NCBI GenBank assembly: GCA_964426135.1
Contig: CAYRPN010000050.1
Location: 1 to 38,593, forward strand
Direction of reading: 5' to 3'
Origin: CAYRPN01 sp964426135
GTDB taxonomy: Bacteria > Planctomycetota > Phycisphaerae > Phycisphaerales > Phycisphaeraceae
Length of the DNA: 38,593 bases
Shown here: positions 7,285-15,889 of the stretch, piece by piece
Layout: every line of letters begins with the position of its first letter
Numbering within the stretch: position 1 is the stretch's first letter
Translations under genes and position numbers: made by a program
The notes under the pieces: model-generated
The model's database searches: none
The model's input: only the letters and a program-made list of their open reading frames with translations
Told to the model about the DNA's origin: nothing

Positions 7285-8352
7285 ATGAGCATTCGCGTCG
7301 CCATCGTCGGGCCTACCAGCTACACCGCGTATTGGCTGATCGAGATTCTGCTGCGCCATCCGGGCGCGCAGATCACGTACCTGGCCACACAGCGCGATGC
7401 GCTGCCCAACATCGCCGATGAGTTCCCGCAGTTCCGCGCGCGGTTCGAGATGGCGGGCAGACCGATCGATCCGGCGGCGATGAAGGCGGAGGCGGACGTC
7501 GCGTTCCTATGCCTGCCCCACGTCGCGTCGATGCAGTACGCGCCGAAACTGCTGAACGCCGGCTTGCGGGTGATCGATCTCTCCGCCGACTATCGCTTGC
7601 GCGATGCCGACCAATATGAGCGCGTCTACGCGCACAAGCACGAAGACCGCGGCAACCTCGCCTCGGCGGTCTACGGCCTGCCCGAATTGTTCGCCGCGCA
7701 AATTCCCGATGCCGACCTGGTCGCCAATCCCGGCTGCTACCCCACCGCCGCCGCACTGGGCATCGCGCCGCTGCTGCAGCGCAGCCTGGTGAAGCCCACC
7801 GGCATCGTGATCAACGCGGTCAGCGGCGTCACCGGCGCCGGCCGCAGCCCCAAGCCCAATCTGCATTTCCCGGAAGTGAACGAAGCGTTCTCGCCCTATT
7901 CCCCGGGCGTACATCGACATCAGACGGAGATCGAGCAGACGCTGGCCACCGTGAAGGGTTCGCCCGTGCGCACGCTCTTCGTGCCGCACCTGCTGCCGGT
8001 GGATCGAGGCATTCTGGAGACGATCTACCTCGATCCACTGGACGATGACGTGACGGAAGAGGAACTCTACGAAGCCTTCCAGGACGCGTATGCCGGTGCT
8101 CCGTTTGTGCGGGTGCGCAAGGAATTGCCGAACGTGAAGTATGTGCGGGACACGAATTGCTGCGACATCGCCGTGCGGTTGGTGAACGCCGGTGGCGAAC
8201 CAGGCATCGAAACTGCCGACGGAACCGACGCCGCGGAGCGCAAGGTGATTGTGTTCAGCGCGATCGACAACATGATCAAGGGCGCCAGCGGGCAGGCGGT
8301 GCAGAACATGAACCTGATGTTCGGGCTGGAGATGACGACGGGTTTGCGGTGA
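7285..8352 (+). CDS. argC: N-acetyl-gamma-glutamyl-phosphate reductase ArgC
   Basis: This 355-residue protein is ArgC, the NADPH-dependent reductase that makes N-acetylglutamate semialdehyde in arginine biosynthesis. The N-terminal Rossmann motif appears as VAIVGPTSYTAYWLIEIL, and the catalytic cysteine is Cys151 in VANPGCYPTAA. The C-terminal GASGQAVQNMNLMFG is the family's substrate-domain signature. Length is normal for the 350-residue class. I chose the ATG at 7285; the open frame upstream is translated pyrimidine repeat. No other arg gene adjoins it. Downstream lies a palindromic element pair (8361-8661). Confidence 0.96.
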   Translation: MSIRVAIVGPTSYTAYWLIEILLRHPGAQITYLATQRDALPNIADEFPQFRARFEMAGRPIDPAAMKAEADVAFLCLPHVASMQYAPKLLNAGLRVIDLSADYRLRDADQYERVYAHKHEDRGNLASAVYGLPELFAAQIPDADLVANPGCYPTAAALGIAPLLQRSLVKPTGIVINAVSGVTGAGRSPKPNLHFPEVNEAFSPYSPGVHRHQTEIEQTLATVKGSPVRTLFVPHLLPVDRGILETIYLDPLDDDVTEEELYEAFQDAYAGAPFVRVRKELPNVKYVRDTNCCDIAVRLVNAGGEPGIETADGTDAAERKVIVFSAIDNMIKGASGQAVQNMNLMFGLEMTTGLR

Positions 8353-8360
8353 GCGCGCCA

Positions 8361-8661
8361 TTTAGCCGGCGGGCTTGCCCGCCGATGGCGCATGGCGTCG
8401 CGGGGAGCGGGAGAACGAACCGATCCCCCGATTTCATCGAAATGAAATCGATGTCGGATGTTGCGGACTGGGCGAGTCTAAGGAGCCGTGCAGGATTAAC
8501 TCCGCAGATTTGAATCGCTTTGCTCCCAGCCGGACGACTTGGAAAGTCGTCCCACATGCGGTGTTGATCCTGCACGGCTCCTAATGCGGCGGGGCGCGCC
8601 TTCCAGCGACCAGTGTTCCACCGTGTCTGATAGTCCGCGGCGGGCAAGCCCGCCGGCTAAA
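8361..8661. repeat. TTTAGCCGGCGGGC palindrome pair enclosing a 102-bp element
   Basis: The motif tttagccggcgggcttgccc at 8361 recurs in inverted orientation ending at 8661 (ggcaagcccgccggctaaa), bracketing about 300 bp. Inside at 8481-8582 lies one copy of the 102-bp element. The same end motif forms tight hairpins at 31424-31478 and 38318-38374. The right arm ends only 19 bp before the histidine kinase start, so it may influence that gene's leader. Confidence 0.85.
8481..8582. mobile_element. 102-bp AGGAGCCGTGCA element, copy 1
   Basis: A miniature element of 102 bp with terminal inverted repeats of about 19 bp (AGGAGCCGTGCAGGATTAAC and GTTGATCCTGCACGGCTCCT) and an internal hairpin gacgacttggaaagtcgtc. 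Other copies are at 10795-11096 (interrupted), 12254-12355 and 15889-15990. It encodes nothing and lies downstream of argC. Confidence 0.85.
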
Positions 8662-8680
8662 TGTTGGCGCGGATGCAATC

Positions 8681-10711
8681 ATGAATCCCTCCTTCCTCTC
8701 CACTTCTGAACTGCTGCACGAGGTGGTGCTGTTGCGTGCCCGGATCGCGGAGCTGGAACGTGTCGAGTTGGAGCGGCGCGAAACGGAACAGGCGCTGCGC
8801 GAGAGCCGGCACCGGCTGCGCACGGTGGTTTCGAACGTGCCGATGGTGCTGTTCGCGCTGGACAGCCAGGGACGGTTCACGCTTTCGGAGGGCAAGGCGC
8901 TGGGGGTGCTCGGCTTCAAACCCGGCGAGGTGGTGGGCCGGTCGGTGTTCGAGATGTACGCGGACAATGCCCAGGTGACCTCCGAGTGCGCGCGGGCGTT
9001 GGCGGGCGAGACATTCACGACGCAGGTGGAACTGCCGGAGGCGATTTTCGAGACGCGCTACACGCCGCTGGTGGATGCCTCGGGCAACGCCGCCGGCTGC
9101 GTGGGCGTGGCGATGGATGTGACCGAGCGGGTGCGCGCCGAGCGGGCGCTGAGGGAAAGCGAGCAGCGCTTCCGCATGCTGGCGGACAACCTGCCGGGCG
9201 TCGTGTACCTGTGCCGCAACGACGAGCGGTTCACGATGACGTACATGAACGACGCGACGGCGACACTGACCGGCTACGCGAAAGAGGATTTCCTCCACGA
9301 CCGGGTGGCGTTCGCGGCGATGATCCACCCCGACGATCTGCAGGGGGTGTACCGCAAGGTGAACGAAGCAGTGGCGCGGCGCGAGCCGTACCACCTGGTC
9401 TATCGCCTGCGCCGCAAAGATGGCGTGGAAATCTGGGCGGAGGAGCGCGGCGCGGGTGTCTTCGTCGATCACCAACTCGCGTACCTCGAAGGCTACATCA
9501 TCGACATCACGGAGCAGAAGCGAACGCAGGACACACTGAACGAGGCAAAGGAATCCCTCGAGAAGACCATGGCTGAGCGGACTGCCGCCCTGCGCGACAG
9601 CGAGGAGCGCTTTCGACAACTGGCGGAGAACATTGAAGAGGTGTTCTGGTTGGAGGAAGTCAACGGCGACGAACTCACCGTCATCTACGTGAGTCCGGCA
9701 TACGAGCGCATCTGGGGCCGAACGAGGCAATCGCTTTACGACGATTCAAAAAGCTGGCTCTACGCGATTCATCCCGAAGACCGCCCCATCGTCACCCGCG
9801 ATTTCTACGCCAACGTGCTCAAGGGCGATTTCAGCAATGAGTACCGCATCGTTCGGCCTGACGGCACGATCCGCTGGATCCTCGATCGCGGCTATCCCGT
9901 GAAGGACGCCAACGGCAAGGTCTATCGCATCTGCGGCCTGGCCGAGGACATCACGCCGACGCGCGAGGCGGAGGAAAAGGCGCGGCAAACGCAGGAGGAA
10001 CTCGCCCACGTCCTGCGTGTCGCGACCGCCGGCGAACTGGCGTCGGGCATGGCCCACGAATTGAACCAGCCTCTGACGGCGATCGTGGGTTATGCCAGCG
10101 GCTGCGATCGAAGGCTGGAGTCCGGCGCGATCGATGCCGCCGCGCTGCGCGAGGCGATCGCCCGCATCATCGTCCAGGCGGAGCGGGCCGGCACCATCCT
10201 TCGCAACCTGCGCCGCTTCATCACCCGGCAAAGCATGGCGATGGGGCCTTGCGACCTGAACGCGCTGGTGCGCGAATCGATTGAGCTGGCGGAGGCGGAC
10301 CTGCGTCGCCACCGCGCGGCGGTTTACACGGAACTGACGCCGGGCCTGCCCAATGTGACCGCCGACGCGGTGCAGATCCAGCAGGTGATTCTCAACCTGA
10401 TGCGCAACGCCTGCGAAGCAATGTCGGCTCAGGAAGAGCCTCGCCGCATCACGATCCGCACATACCTGACCGCCGAGGGATTGGTTGGACTGTCCCTGAC
10501 CGACACGGGGCCGGGCATACCGCCGCCGATCGTCAGCCGGGCGTTCGAACCGTTCATCACCAGCAAGCCGGCGGGCATGGGGATGGGGCTGTCGATCAGC
10601 CGGTCGATCATCGAAGCGCACAGCGGGCAGATCAGCTGCGAACCTGGCGGCGCGGGCAAGGGCGCGTGCTTTCAGTTCGCGCTGCCGGCGCTGGCGACGC
10701 CGTCGGCGTAG
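8681..10711 (+). CDS. Triple-PAS sensor histidine kinase (FixL/NtrB-like core)
   Basis: This 676-residue protein has three PAS domains and a histidine kinase core, without a visible membrane segment, so it is a cytoplasmic sensor. PAS1 spans about residues 45-150, PAS2 about 165-285 (RESEQRFRMLADNLPGVVY to IIDITEQKRT), and PAS3 about 305-430 (RDSEERFRQLAENIEEVFW). The phosphoacceptor is His459 in SGMAHELNQPLTAI. The N box is ILNLMRNACEAM, the G1 box is DTGPGIP and the G2 region is GMGMGLSISRSII; the H-box and catalytic domain resemble FixL/NtrB-type kinases. An N-terminal coiled segment (about 8-44) precedes PAS1. No response regulator is adjacent, so it is an orphan here. The start ATG has no strong Shine-Dalgarno and follows a palindromic repeat by 19 bp. 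Confidence 0.93.
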   Translation: MNPSFLSTSELLHEVVLLRARIAELERVELERRETEQALRESRHRLRTVVSNVPMVLFALDSQGRFTLSEGKALGVLGFKPGEVVGRSVFEMYADNAQVTSECARALAGETFTTQVELPEAIFETRYTPLVDASGNAAGCVGVAMDVTERVRAERALRESEQRFRMLADNLPGVVYLCRNDERFTMTYMNDATATLTGYAKEDFLHDRVAFAAMIHPDDLQGVYRKVNEAVARREPYHLVYRLRRKDGVEIWAEERGAGVFVDHQLAYLEGYIIDITEQKRTQDTLNEAKESLEKTMAERTAALRDSEERFRQLAENIEEVFWLEEVNGDELTVIYVSPAYERIWGRTRQSLYDDSKSWLYAIHPEDRPIVTRDFYANVLKGDFSNEYRIVRPDGTIRWILDRGYPVKDANGKVYRICGLAEDITPTREAEEKARQTQEELAHVLRVATAGELASGMAHELNQPLTAIVGYASGCDRRLESGAIDAAALREAIARIIVQAERAGTILRNLRRFITRQSMAMGPCDLNALVRESIELAEADLRRHRAAVYTELTPGLPNVTADAVQIQQVILNLMRNACEAMSAQEEPRRITIRTYLTAEGLVGLSLTDTGPGIPPPIVSRAFEPFITSKPAGMGMGLSISRSIIEAHSGQISCEPGGAGKGACFQFALPALATPSA

Positions 10712-10794
10712 CGTTTCGTTGTCGCTGATCGTGCGAGTGCGTAGTGTGATGTTGTGAATGGGTTCCATGGGTAAGCGAAGGCTCGGCGCAGCTT

Positions 10795-11096
10795 AGGAGC
10801 CGTGCAGGATCAACATCGCATGTGGGACGACTTTCCAAGTCGTCCGGCTGGGAGCGAAGCGATTCGGATTTGCGGAGTTAATTTTGCAACCTGAGTTTCG
10901 GATAAGCCGCTGCGTTGCGCCGTTAGCCCCCGGCTCCGCCGGGGGAGGAGCGCGGTAGAGATCAATCGCGCAAGATTCGCACGGCAGAATCCGCGCTTCG
11001 ACGATCATCGACCGCAGATTGCCCGCCACCATCGCCCGCCCCCCGGCAGAGCCGGGGGCTAATGGCTTATCCGAAACTCAGGTTTGCACGGCTCGT
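10795..11096. mobile_element. 102-bp element copy 2, split by another element
   Basis: The left part matches the 102-bp element up to about 10888. The right end (ttgcacggctc) resumes at 11084. The interruption at 10889-11083 is a separate 195-bp element flanked by the 5-bp duplication ttgca. The right terminus is diverged (ggctcgtta rather than ggctccta). It lies downstream of the histidine kinase gene. Confidence 0.8.
10889..11083. mobile_element. 195-bp MITE with 20-bp perfect terminal inverted repeats
   Basis: The element begins acctgagtttcggataagcc and ends with the exact reverse complement. Inside the ends is a second inverted repeat (gttagcccccggctccgccg and its partner near 11040-11062). 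It is flanked on both sides by ttgca (10884-10888 and 11084-11088), the expected target-site duplication within the 102-bp element it split. It has no coding capacity, so it would need a transposase supplied in trans. Confidence 0.85.
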
Positions 11097-11256
11097 TACC
11101 CGTGTGCCGACCCGTCGAGGGCACGGGCAAGCTCCGCAGACTCCGCTTGCCCATGGCACCCGACTCGCTCGTACGATCGTGCGTCACGAAGCGCGACGAG
11201 CGACGAGCGACGCGTCCAACCGTCGCCGCGGCGCGCACTTCGATTACACTCTTCTC

Positions 11257-12255
11257 ATGTCTGACGACGATTCGATCCCGTTTGACGAGGATGGCGAAAG
11301 CGCCAAGCCCGTCAGGCATCGCCTGGTCGTCGAGGCTGGCGAAGCAGGCACCCGGCTGCAGACCTTCATTGCGAATCGGCTGAAACTGTCGGTGCATCAG
11401 GCGGGTGATCTGCTGGAGCGCGGACTGGTCACGCTGGCGGGCCATGCCGCGCGGTTTCACCAGAAAGGCGTGAAGGTCGCCGTGCGACAGGTCGTCGAAG
11501 TGGAACACTTCGAGCGTCCTGAATCGCAGCCCGTCGCGCCCAACGCGAACCTGAACGTTCCCATCCTCGCGCAGAACCTCGAACAGGGCTGGGTCGCGGT
11601 GAACAAGCCCGCAGGCATGCCGGTGCATCCCCTCGATCCCGGCGAGTCGCACACCATCCTGAACGCGCTCATCGCCCGATTTCCCGTGATTCAGGACGTC
11701 GGCGAGGGCGGCCTGCGCAGCGGCGTCGTGCATCGCCTCGATGTGGAAACCTCCGGCGCGATGGTCTTTGCCTTCAAAGCAGAAACGTGGCATTCGCTGC
11801 GCGAAGCGTTCCGCGAGCATCGCACGCTCAAGCTCTACCACGCGATCGTTCTGGGTGAGCCGCCGGCCACGGGACAGACGCGGTTGCCCCTGCGTGTCTC
11901 CCAGCACAAGCCCGCCAAGGTGCGCGTTGTCGAAGAGGAAAAAGCCGACAGTCCTGCCGTCCGCTGGTGCGACCTGGCGTGGCGCGTCGTGGAGCAGTTC
12001 CACGGTACGGTCAACGCCGCGCTCGTCGAGATCGCGCTGGGCACCGGTTTCCTGCACCAGATTCGCACGACCTTCGCCCACCTCAAATATCCCATCGCCG
12101 GTGATCCGCATTATCTGCCGCACTGGATGGCGGATCCGTCCAACGCCCGCCGGGTGATGCTCCATTCGCACCGGCTGGTCGCGGATGAAATCGATGTCAC
12201 CGCGCCGTACCCCAGCGATTTCGCGGACATGCTTACCGCACTGCGCAAAACATAG
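11257..12255 (+). CDS. RluA/RluD-family pseudouridine synthase
   Basis: This 332-residue protein is a large-subunit rRNA-type pseudouridine synthase of the RluA family. An S4-like RNA-binding domain covers about residues 20-90 (TRLQTFIANRLKLSVHQAGDLLERGLV). The catalytic segment VVHRLDVETSGAMVF holds Asp162 in the HRLD motif, and AVNKPAGMPVHP and LGTGFLHQIRTTFAHLKYPIAGD are the other conserved blocks. It is expected to convert specific uridines of 23S rRNA or tRNA to pseudouridine; the exact site cannot be read from sequence. I chose the ATG at 11257 because the open frame upstream runs through mobile-element sequence. The TAG stop at 12253-12255 is supplied by the left end of the third copy of the 102-bp element. 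Confidence 0.92.
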   Translation: MSDDDSIPFDEDGESAKPVRHRLVVEAGEAGTRLQTFIANRLKLSVHQAGDLLERGLVTLAGHAARFHQKGVKVAVRQVVEVEHFERPESQPVAPNANLNVPILAQNLEQGWVAVNKPAGMPVHPLDPGESHTILNALIARFPVIQDVGEGGLRSGVVHRLDVETSGAMVFAFKAETWHSLREAFREHRTLKLYHAIVLGEPPATGQTRLPLRVSQHKPAKVRVVEEEKADSPAVRWCDLAWRVVEQFHGTVNAALVEIALGTGFLHQIRTTFAHLKYPIAGDPHYLPHWMADPSNARRVMLHSHRLVADEIDVTAPYPSDFADMLTALRKT

Positions 12256-12355
12256 GAGCCGTGCAAGATTAGCCCCGCCGATTCGAATCGCTTCGCTCCC
12301 AGCCGGACGACTTGGAAAGTCGTCCCACGTTCGATGTTGATCCTGCACGGCTCCA
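12254..12355. mobile_element. 102-bp AGGAGCCGTGCA element, copy 3
   Basis: This copy overlaps the stop codon of the pseudouridine synthase gene (TAGgagcc) and ends 14 bp before the start of the SGNH hydrolase gene. Ends and internal hairpin match the other copies, and the length is the same 102 bp. It therefore forms the entire gap between two plus-strand genes and could act on the shared transcript. Confidence 0.88.
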
Positions 12356-12369
12356 TAAGGACCACGACC

Positions 12370-13035
12370 ATGACACATCGCCTGATGCTTTCGTTCGCCT
12401 GCCTCGCGCTGTTTCTGCCGTCGAGCACCCTCGCCCAGGACAACCCCACGCCCGCGGCCGGCAAGCGCGCGCCGAAGGCCGACTCCAGGCGACCGAACGT
12501 GTTGCTCATCGGTGATTCGATCAGCATCGGCTATACCAAGCCGACGACCGCGCTCCTCAAGAACAAAGCCGATGTCGCGCACCACGAAGGCAACGCCCAG
12601 GACACGCGCAACGGACTGAAGAAGATCGACGCCTGGCTCGGCGAGACAAAGTGGGACGTGATCCACTTCAACTGGGGCTTGTGGGATCTTCGCCGGGACA
12701 AAGGCGAGCTGATCGTGCCGCTGGAGGAATACGAAAAGAACCTGACGCAACTCGTGGAGCGGTTGAAGAAGACCAACGCGAAGTTGATCTTCGCGACGAC
12801 CACGCCGGTGCCGGAGAAGAACGTCCGCAACCGCCGGGACGCGGATGTGGAAGCCTACAACGCCGCGGCGATCGCGATCATGAAAAAGCACGGCATCGCG
12901 GTGAACGATCTTTACGCCGTCGCGAAATCGAACCTCGCCGACTGGCAAAAGAAGGACGATGTGCACTTCGTCGACAAGGGTTCGCAGGGGCTGGCGGAGC
13001 AGGTGGCCAAGGCGATTGAGGCGGTGATGAAGTGA
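12370..13035 (+). CDS. Secreted SGNH/GDSL-type hydrolase
   Basis: This 221-residue protein begins with a signal peptide (MTHRLMLSFACLALFLPSSTLA). It belongs to the SGNH hydrolase fold, which includes esterases and carbohydrate deacetylases. Block I is VLLIGDSISIGY at about residues 45-56 with the nucleophile Ser. Block III is HFNWGLWDLR, with the conserved Asn in a non-canonical context. Block V is DDVHFVDKGSQGLAE, with the catalytic Asp and His. It probably acts outside the cytoplasm on acylated sugars or similar esters; the substrate is unknown. The ATG at 12370 has AAGGA a few bases upstream, right at the edge of the 102-bp element. Confidence 0.88.
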   Translation: MTHRLMLSFACLALFLPSSTLAQDNPTPAAGKRAPKADSRRPNVLLIGDSISIGYTKPTTALLKNKADVAHHEGNAQDTRNGLKKIDAWLGETKWDVIHFNWGLWDLRRDKGELIVPLEEYEKNLTQLVERLKKTNAKLIFATTTPVPEKNVRNRRDADVEAYNAAAIAIMKKHGIAVNDLYAVAKSNLADWQKKDDVHFVDKGSQGLAEQVAKAIEAVMK

Positions 13036-13076
13036 GGCCCTTCGGCAATCGATGGGCTTTCATCGGGCATGGTCGT

Positions 13077-13209
13077 GGACATTTTCTGCGACATTCTCCC
13101 GGACATTTTCTCGGACAATTGTCAACGGCTCAACGCTGCATGTCATTGTGGAAGAAGGACGTACATGGGACTTTCATTTGGACATTTCTGCGGACATTTC
13201 TGTGGACAC
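13077..13209. repeat. GGACATTTTCTG short-word repeats
   Basis: The gap between the converging SGNH and nucleotidyltransferase genes contains repeats of the word ggacattttctg and variants at about 13077-13118 and again at 13178-13209, all in the same orientation. I see no gene and no clear terminator here. Confidence 0.65.
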
Positions 13210-13221
13210 CCTTGATCACAC

Positions 13222-14031
13222 TCACATCAGGACATCTGCGATCAACTCGTCCAACGCGTCGTTTGGTTGATCGTTGGGCGGCAGGGCGTCGCCGATGCGT
13301 TTTCCATTTTCGATGGATGACGCGATGTGAGCGTTGAGCACCACGTCGGCGTGGGCGGCGCCGAGTTCCATGTTCGCCTTCTTCCGCGCCACCAGTCCGC
13401 GAACGTGCTCCATCACCGCGTCAGGCCAATCGATCGAGCCAAGCACATCCTCGAATCGTGTGGGCGGCTGAGAGCGGTGCCTTTCGATGTAGCTCACACA
13501 TGCCAGTGGCCGCAGCGCGTAGAGATACTTCTTGCGCACCGGCGACGCTTCGCCATCGAGATGGTTCGACCACACCTGGCTCGCCATGCTCAGGTAGTGA
13601 AATACCGCCTTCTTCGCGTCGAAATAGATCGAGCGCAGCTCGCGCAACTTCGCCAGCACCTGCGACTCCGCGCGGTACACAATCGGCGAATCGATCCACT
13701 CCATGAGCGGCGGATTGCTGCGGCGCATCAGTTCAGCGACTTTGCGGATATCCCAGCCGCCGGCATCGATGTCGTTGGGCGCCTGCCGGTCGAACGCGTC
13801 CACCGGTTGCCGTAGCCGCAGATACTCGCGAAGGGGATAGGAGTAGATGAAGCGCACATCGTAGTCGCTGTTGCTGGACGCGAATCCCCATGCTCGGCTG
13901 CCGCTCTCGCAGGCGTACAGGATGCGCAGTCCGCGATCGCTCTCGATTTGATCGAGCAAAGCGTGCACCTGCTGCACCGTTGCGGCATCGACGAGTGCAG
14001 GATCAATGGCGGGGCGCGTGAGGCTGGGCAT
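13222..14031 (-). CDS. YcgL/COG3541-type nucleotidyltransferase
   Basis: This 269-residue protein has a polymerase-beta-like nucleotidyltransferase core: ESGSRAWGFASSNSDYDVRF at residues 42-61 gives the GS motif and the DxD metal-binding pair (Asp56, Asp58). The GSRAWGF and DYDVR pattern, followed by an alpha-helical region with SMASQVWSNHL and KKYLYALRPLAC, matches the family named YcgL/COG3541, for which the substrate is not established. The ATG at 14031 has GGGAG at a suitable distance; the open frame upstream runs into a hairpin repeat. No antitoxin-like partner is adjacent, so a toxin-antitoxin role is not supported. Confidence 0.85.
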   Translation of the reverse strand: MPSLTRPAIDPALVDAATVQQVHALLDQIESDRGLRILYACESGSRAWGFASSNSDYDVRFIYSYPLREYLRLRQPVDAFDRQAPNDIDAGGWDIRKVAELMRRSNPPLMEWIDSPIVYRAESQVLAKLRELRSIYFDAKKAVFHYLSMASQVWSNHLDGEASPVRKKYLYALRPLACVSYIERHRSQPPTRFEDVLGSIDWPDAVMEHVRGLVARKKANMELGAAHADVVLNAHIASSIENGKRIGDALPPNDQPNDALDELIADVLM

Positions 14032-14057
14032 GCGACATCTCCCGGAACTGTTCGACG

Positions 14058-14168
14058 TAGGGTGGGCCAAGTCCGCGCGGCCCACCCTATCGCGCTCGAT
14101 GTGCGACGAGGGCGACGTTGGTCACGGTGCGCGGCGTGGTGGGCCGGCGCCGAGCCTTGGCCCACCAC
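14058..14168. repeat. Two GGTGGGCC hairpins
   Basis: Two hairpins lie upstream of the nucleotidyltransferase gene: 14058-14089 (arms tagggtgggcc / ggcccaccct) and 14136-14168 (arms gtggtgggcc / ggcccaccac). They share the GGTGGGCC core and look like two copies of one REP-like unit. Confidence 0.75.
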
Positions 14169-14329
14169 TACAAAGCCGCGAAATGAACCGTCGAAACAGT
14201 GAACGTGAAGATTGTAGAGCGAAGAATGGAACCAGAACCACCAGGAGAACGCGGCAACGTTCGAAGCGGTAGGTTTTGGCGAACAACGACGAGTGTGATG
14301 GTCTGCAATCCTCGCGGCATCGAACGATC

Positions 14330-15697
14330 TCATCCCAGCCGCTTTAGCACCATCGCCGCGTTCTGACCGCCGAAGCCCGCGGAGTACGTCAGCGCGAAAT
14401 GGATCGCAGCTGGTCGAGAAGGCGCGGACTTGGCGCCCAGGCCTTCAACCGGATCGTCGCAGTTGATCGTCGCGGGGATGATCTGCTCGGCGACGGCTTT
14501 GGCGGCGACGCAGACATCGATGCCGCCGGCGCCGGCGAAAAGATTGCCCACATACGCCTTGGTGCTGACGATCGGCACCGTCCGGGCGCGCGGACCGAAA
14601 ATCGCGATCAGTGCCGCCGCCTCCGCCTGGTCGTATTCCGGCACGCCCACGCCGAAGGGCACGATCAGGTCCACCTGCTCCGGCGTGATGCCCGCGTCGC
14701 GCAGGGCGGCGCGAATCGCCAGGGCAATGCCCCTTCCCGCCGGGTCCGGCGCCAGGTTGCGGCGAGGCTGATGCACCGTCTGCGATGCGCCGAAGCCCGC
14801 GATCTCCGCATAGGCGCGCGGAGCCGACGCACCGCCGGCAATGCAGGCCGCGGCCCGCTTCTCAAAAGTCTCGTGCGCTTCGAGCATCACGATCGCCCCG
14901 CCCTGGCCCGTCACGGTGCCGGCCGCGCTTCGATCGAACGGCCGCACCGCGGTCGCGGGGCTCTCGTTGTTCGTCGTGTTGAGCCGACCGGTGAATTGCT
15001 GGCGCAGCATCGCCATGGGGTTGATCTTGTCCTCCGCGCCGCCGCAGAAGCAGAGATCGGCCGCGCCGCGTTCGATGACCCGCAGCGATTCGCCGATGGA
15101 GAGCAGCGCCGACGCCTCCGCGCAGGTGATCGTGTTCGAAGGCCCCTGGCAATCGTGCAGGATCGTCACGTGGCACGCGAGCATGTTGGGCAGGTACTTC
15201 AGCAGCCACAGCGGCGTGAGGTTGCCGATGCCGACGCTGCCCCACTTGTGAATATCAAAGTTGCCCTGGTCGTCGCGGGCCTCGTTCAGCGCGCCGGTCA
15301 GTTCGTTGATCTCCGCCGCGATCAGGCCCGCGCCGATGTGGCACCCGACGCGCGACTGCCGATACGTCGGCGAAACATCAGGCCTGGCGGCGGCGTCCGC
15401 ATCGGTGCCGGCGGTGCGCAGGCCCGCGTCGCGGGCGGCCAGGTCGGCTGCGGCGACGGCCAGCTCGATGTCCGTCGCCATCACCTTCGTCGCCTTGCGG
15501 TAGCTCTTGGGCACGAAGTCGCGAATCGTGAAGTCGCGAACCTGCGAGCCGATCCGGCAGTGAAAACCAGCCGGATCAAATGCATCGATCGCCGCCACCG
15601 CGCTGCGGCCGGCGATGATCGCGTCCCATGTCGGCGCCATGCCCGCGCCAAGCCCGCTCACAGGCCCCAGTCCAGTAATCACCACGCGTCGGTTCAT
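14330..15697 (-). CDS. Atypical FabF-like beta-ketoacyl synthase lacking both catalytic His
   Basis: This 455-residue protein has the full KAS II (FabF) thiolase fold: VVITGLGPVSGLG at the N terminus, the nucleophile Cys192 in SNTITCAEASALL, and Lys380 in IVSTKAYVGN. The two catalytic histidines of KAS enzymes are both replaced: the HGTGTP motif reads FGVGVP (Phe348) and the GHxxGAAG motif reads GNLFAGAGG (Asn385). Cys retained with both His lost is unlike a chain-length factor, which usually loses Cys. It may prime or transfer acyl groups without decarboxylation, or act in a specialised lipid or polyketide pathway. No acyl carrier protein gene adjoins it. The ATG at 15697 follows the family's usual MxRRVVITG start. 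Confidence 0.85.
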   Translation of the reverse strand: MNRRVVITGLGPVSGLGAGMAPTWDAIIAGRSAVAAIDAFDPAGFHCRIGSQVRDFTIRDFVPKSYRKATKVMATDIELAVAAADLAARDAGLRTAGTDADAAARPDVSPTYRQSRVGCHIGAGLIAAEINELTGALNEARDDQGNFDIHKWGSVGIGNLTPLWLLKYLPNMLACHVTILHDCQGPSNTITCAEASALLSIGESLRVIERGAADLCFCGGAEDKINPMAMLRQQFTGRLNTTNNESPATAVRPFDRSAAGTVTGQGGAIVMLEAHETFEKRAAACIAGGASAPRAYAEIAGFGASQTVHQPRRNLAPDPAGRGIALAIRAALRDAGITPEQVDLIVPFGVGVPEYDQAEAAALIAIFGPRARTVPIVSTKAYVGNLFAGAGGIDVCVAAKAVAEQIIPATINCDDPVEGLGAKSAPSRPAAIHFALTYSAGFGGQNAAMVLKRLG

Positions 15698-15745
15698 GCG
15701 GGGGTAGTGTAGCGTGCGAGGCAGAGCGGGGTGACGATCCATCCA

Positions 15746-15889
15746 TTAGCCCCGGGCTCCGCCCGGGGAGGTCCACAAAAGACCGCCGACACGCGTCGAA
15801 GCGTTTCGACAATCTGACCTCATGGAGAATGTGAATGTCGGTGAAATTCCAGCATCGTCGCCGAACCGCCGGGCGGAGCCCGGGGCTAA
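15746..15889. repeat. TTAGCCCCGGGCTCC palindromic element
   Basis: The ends ttagccccgggctccgcccg (15746) and its inverted partner ending at 15889 bracket about 144 bp upstream of the ketoacyl synthase. It directly abuts copy 4 of the 102-bp element. Related ends occur inside the 195-bp MITE at 10920 and 11062. Nothing in it looks coding. Confidence 0.8.

Noticed and set aside
11059..12966. 635-residue minus-strand open frame
   Set aside because: Antisense of the pseudouridine synthase and SGNH genes and crosses a 102-bp mobile element.
13222..14031. MNT-type toxin-antitoxin nucleotidyltransferase
   Set aside because: No HEPN or other toxin partner is adjacent, and the protein is longer with the GSRAWGF/DYDVR pattern of the YcgL/COG3541 family.
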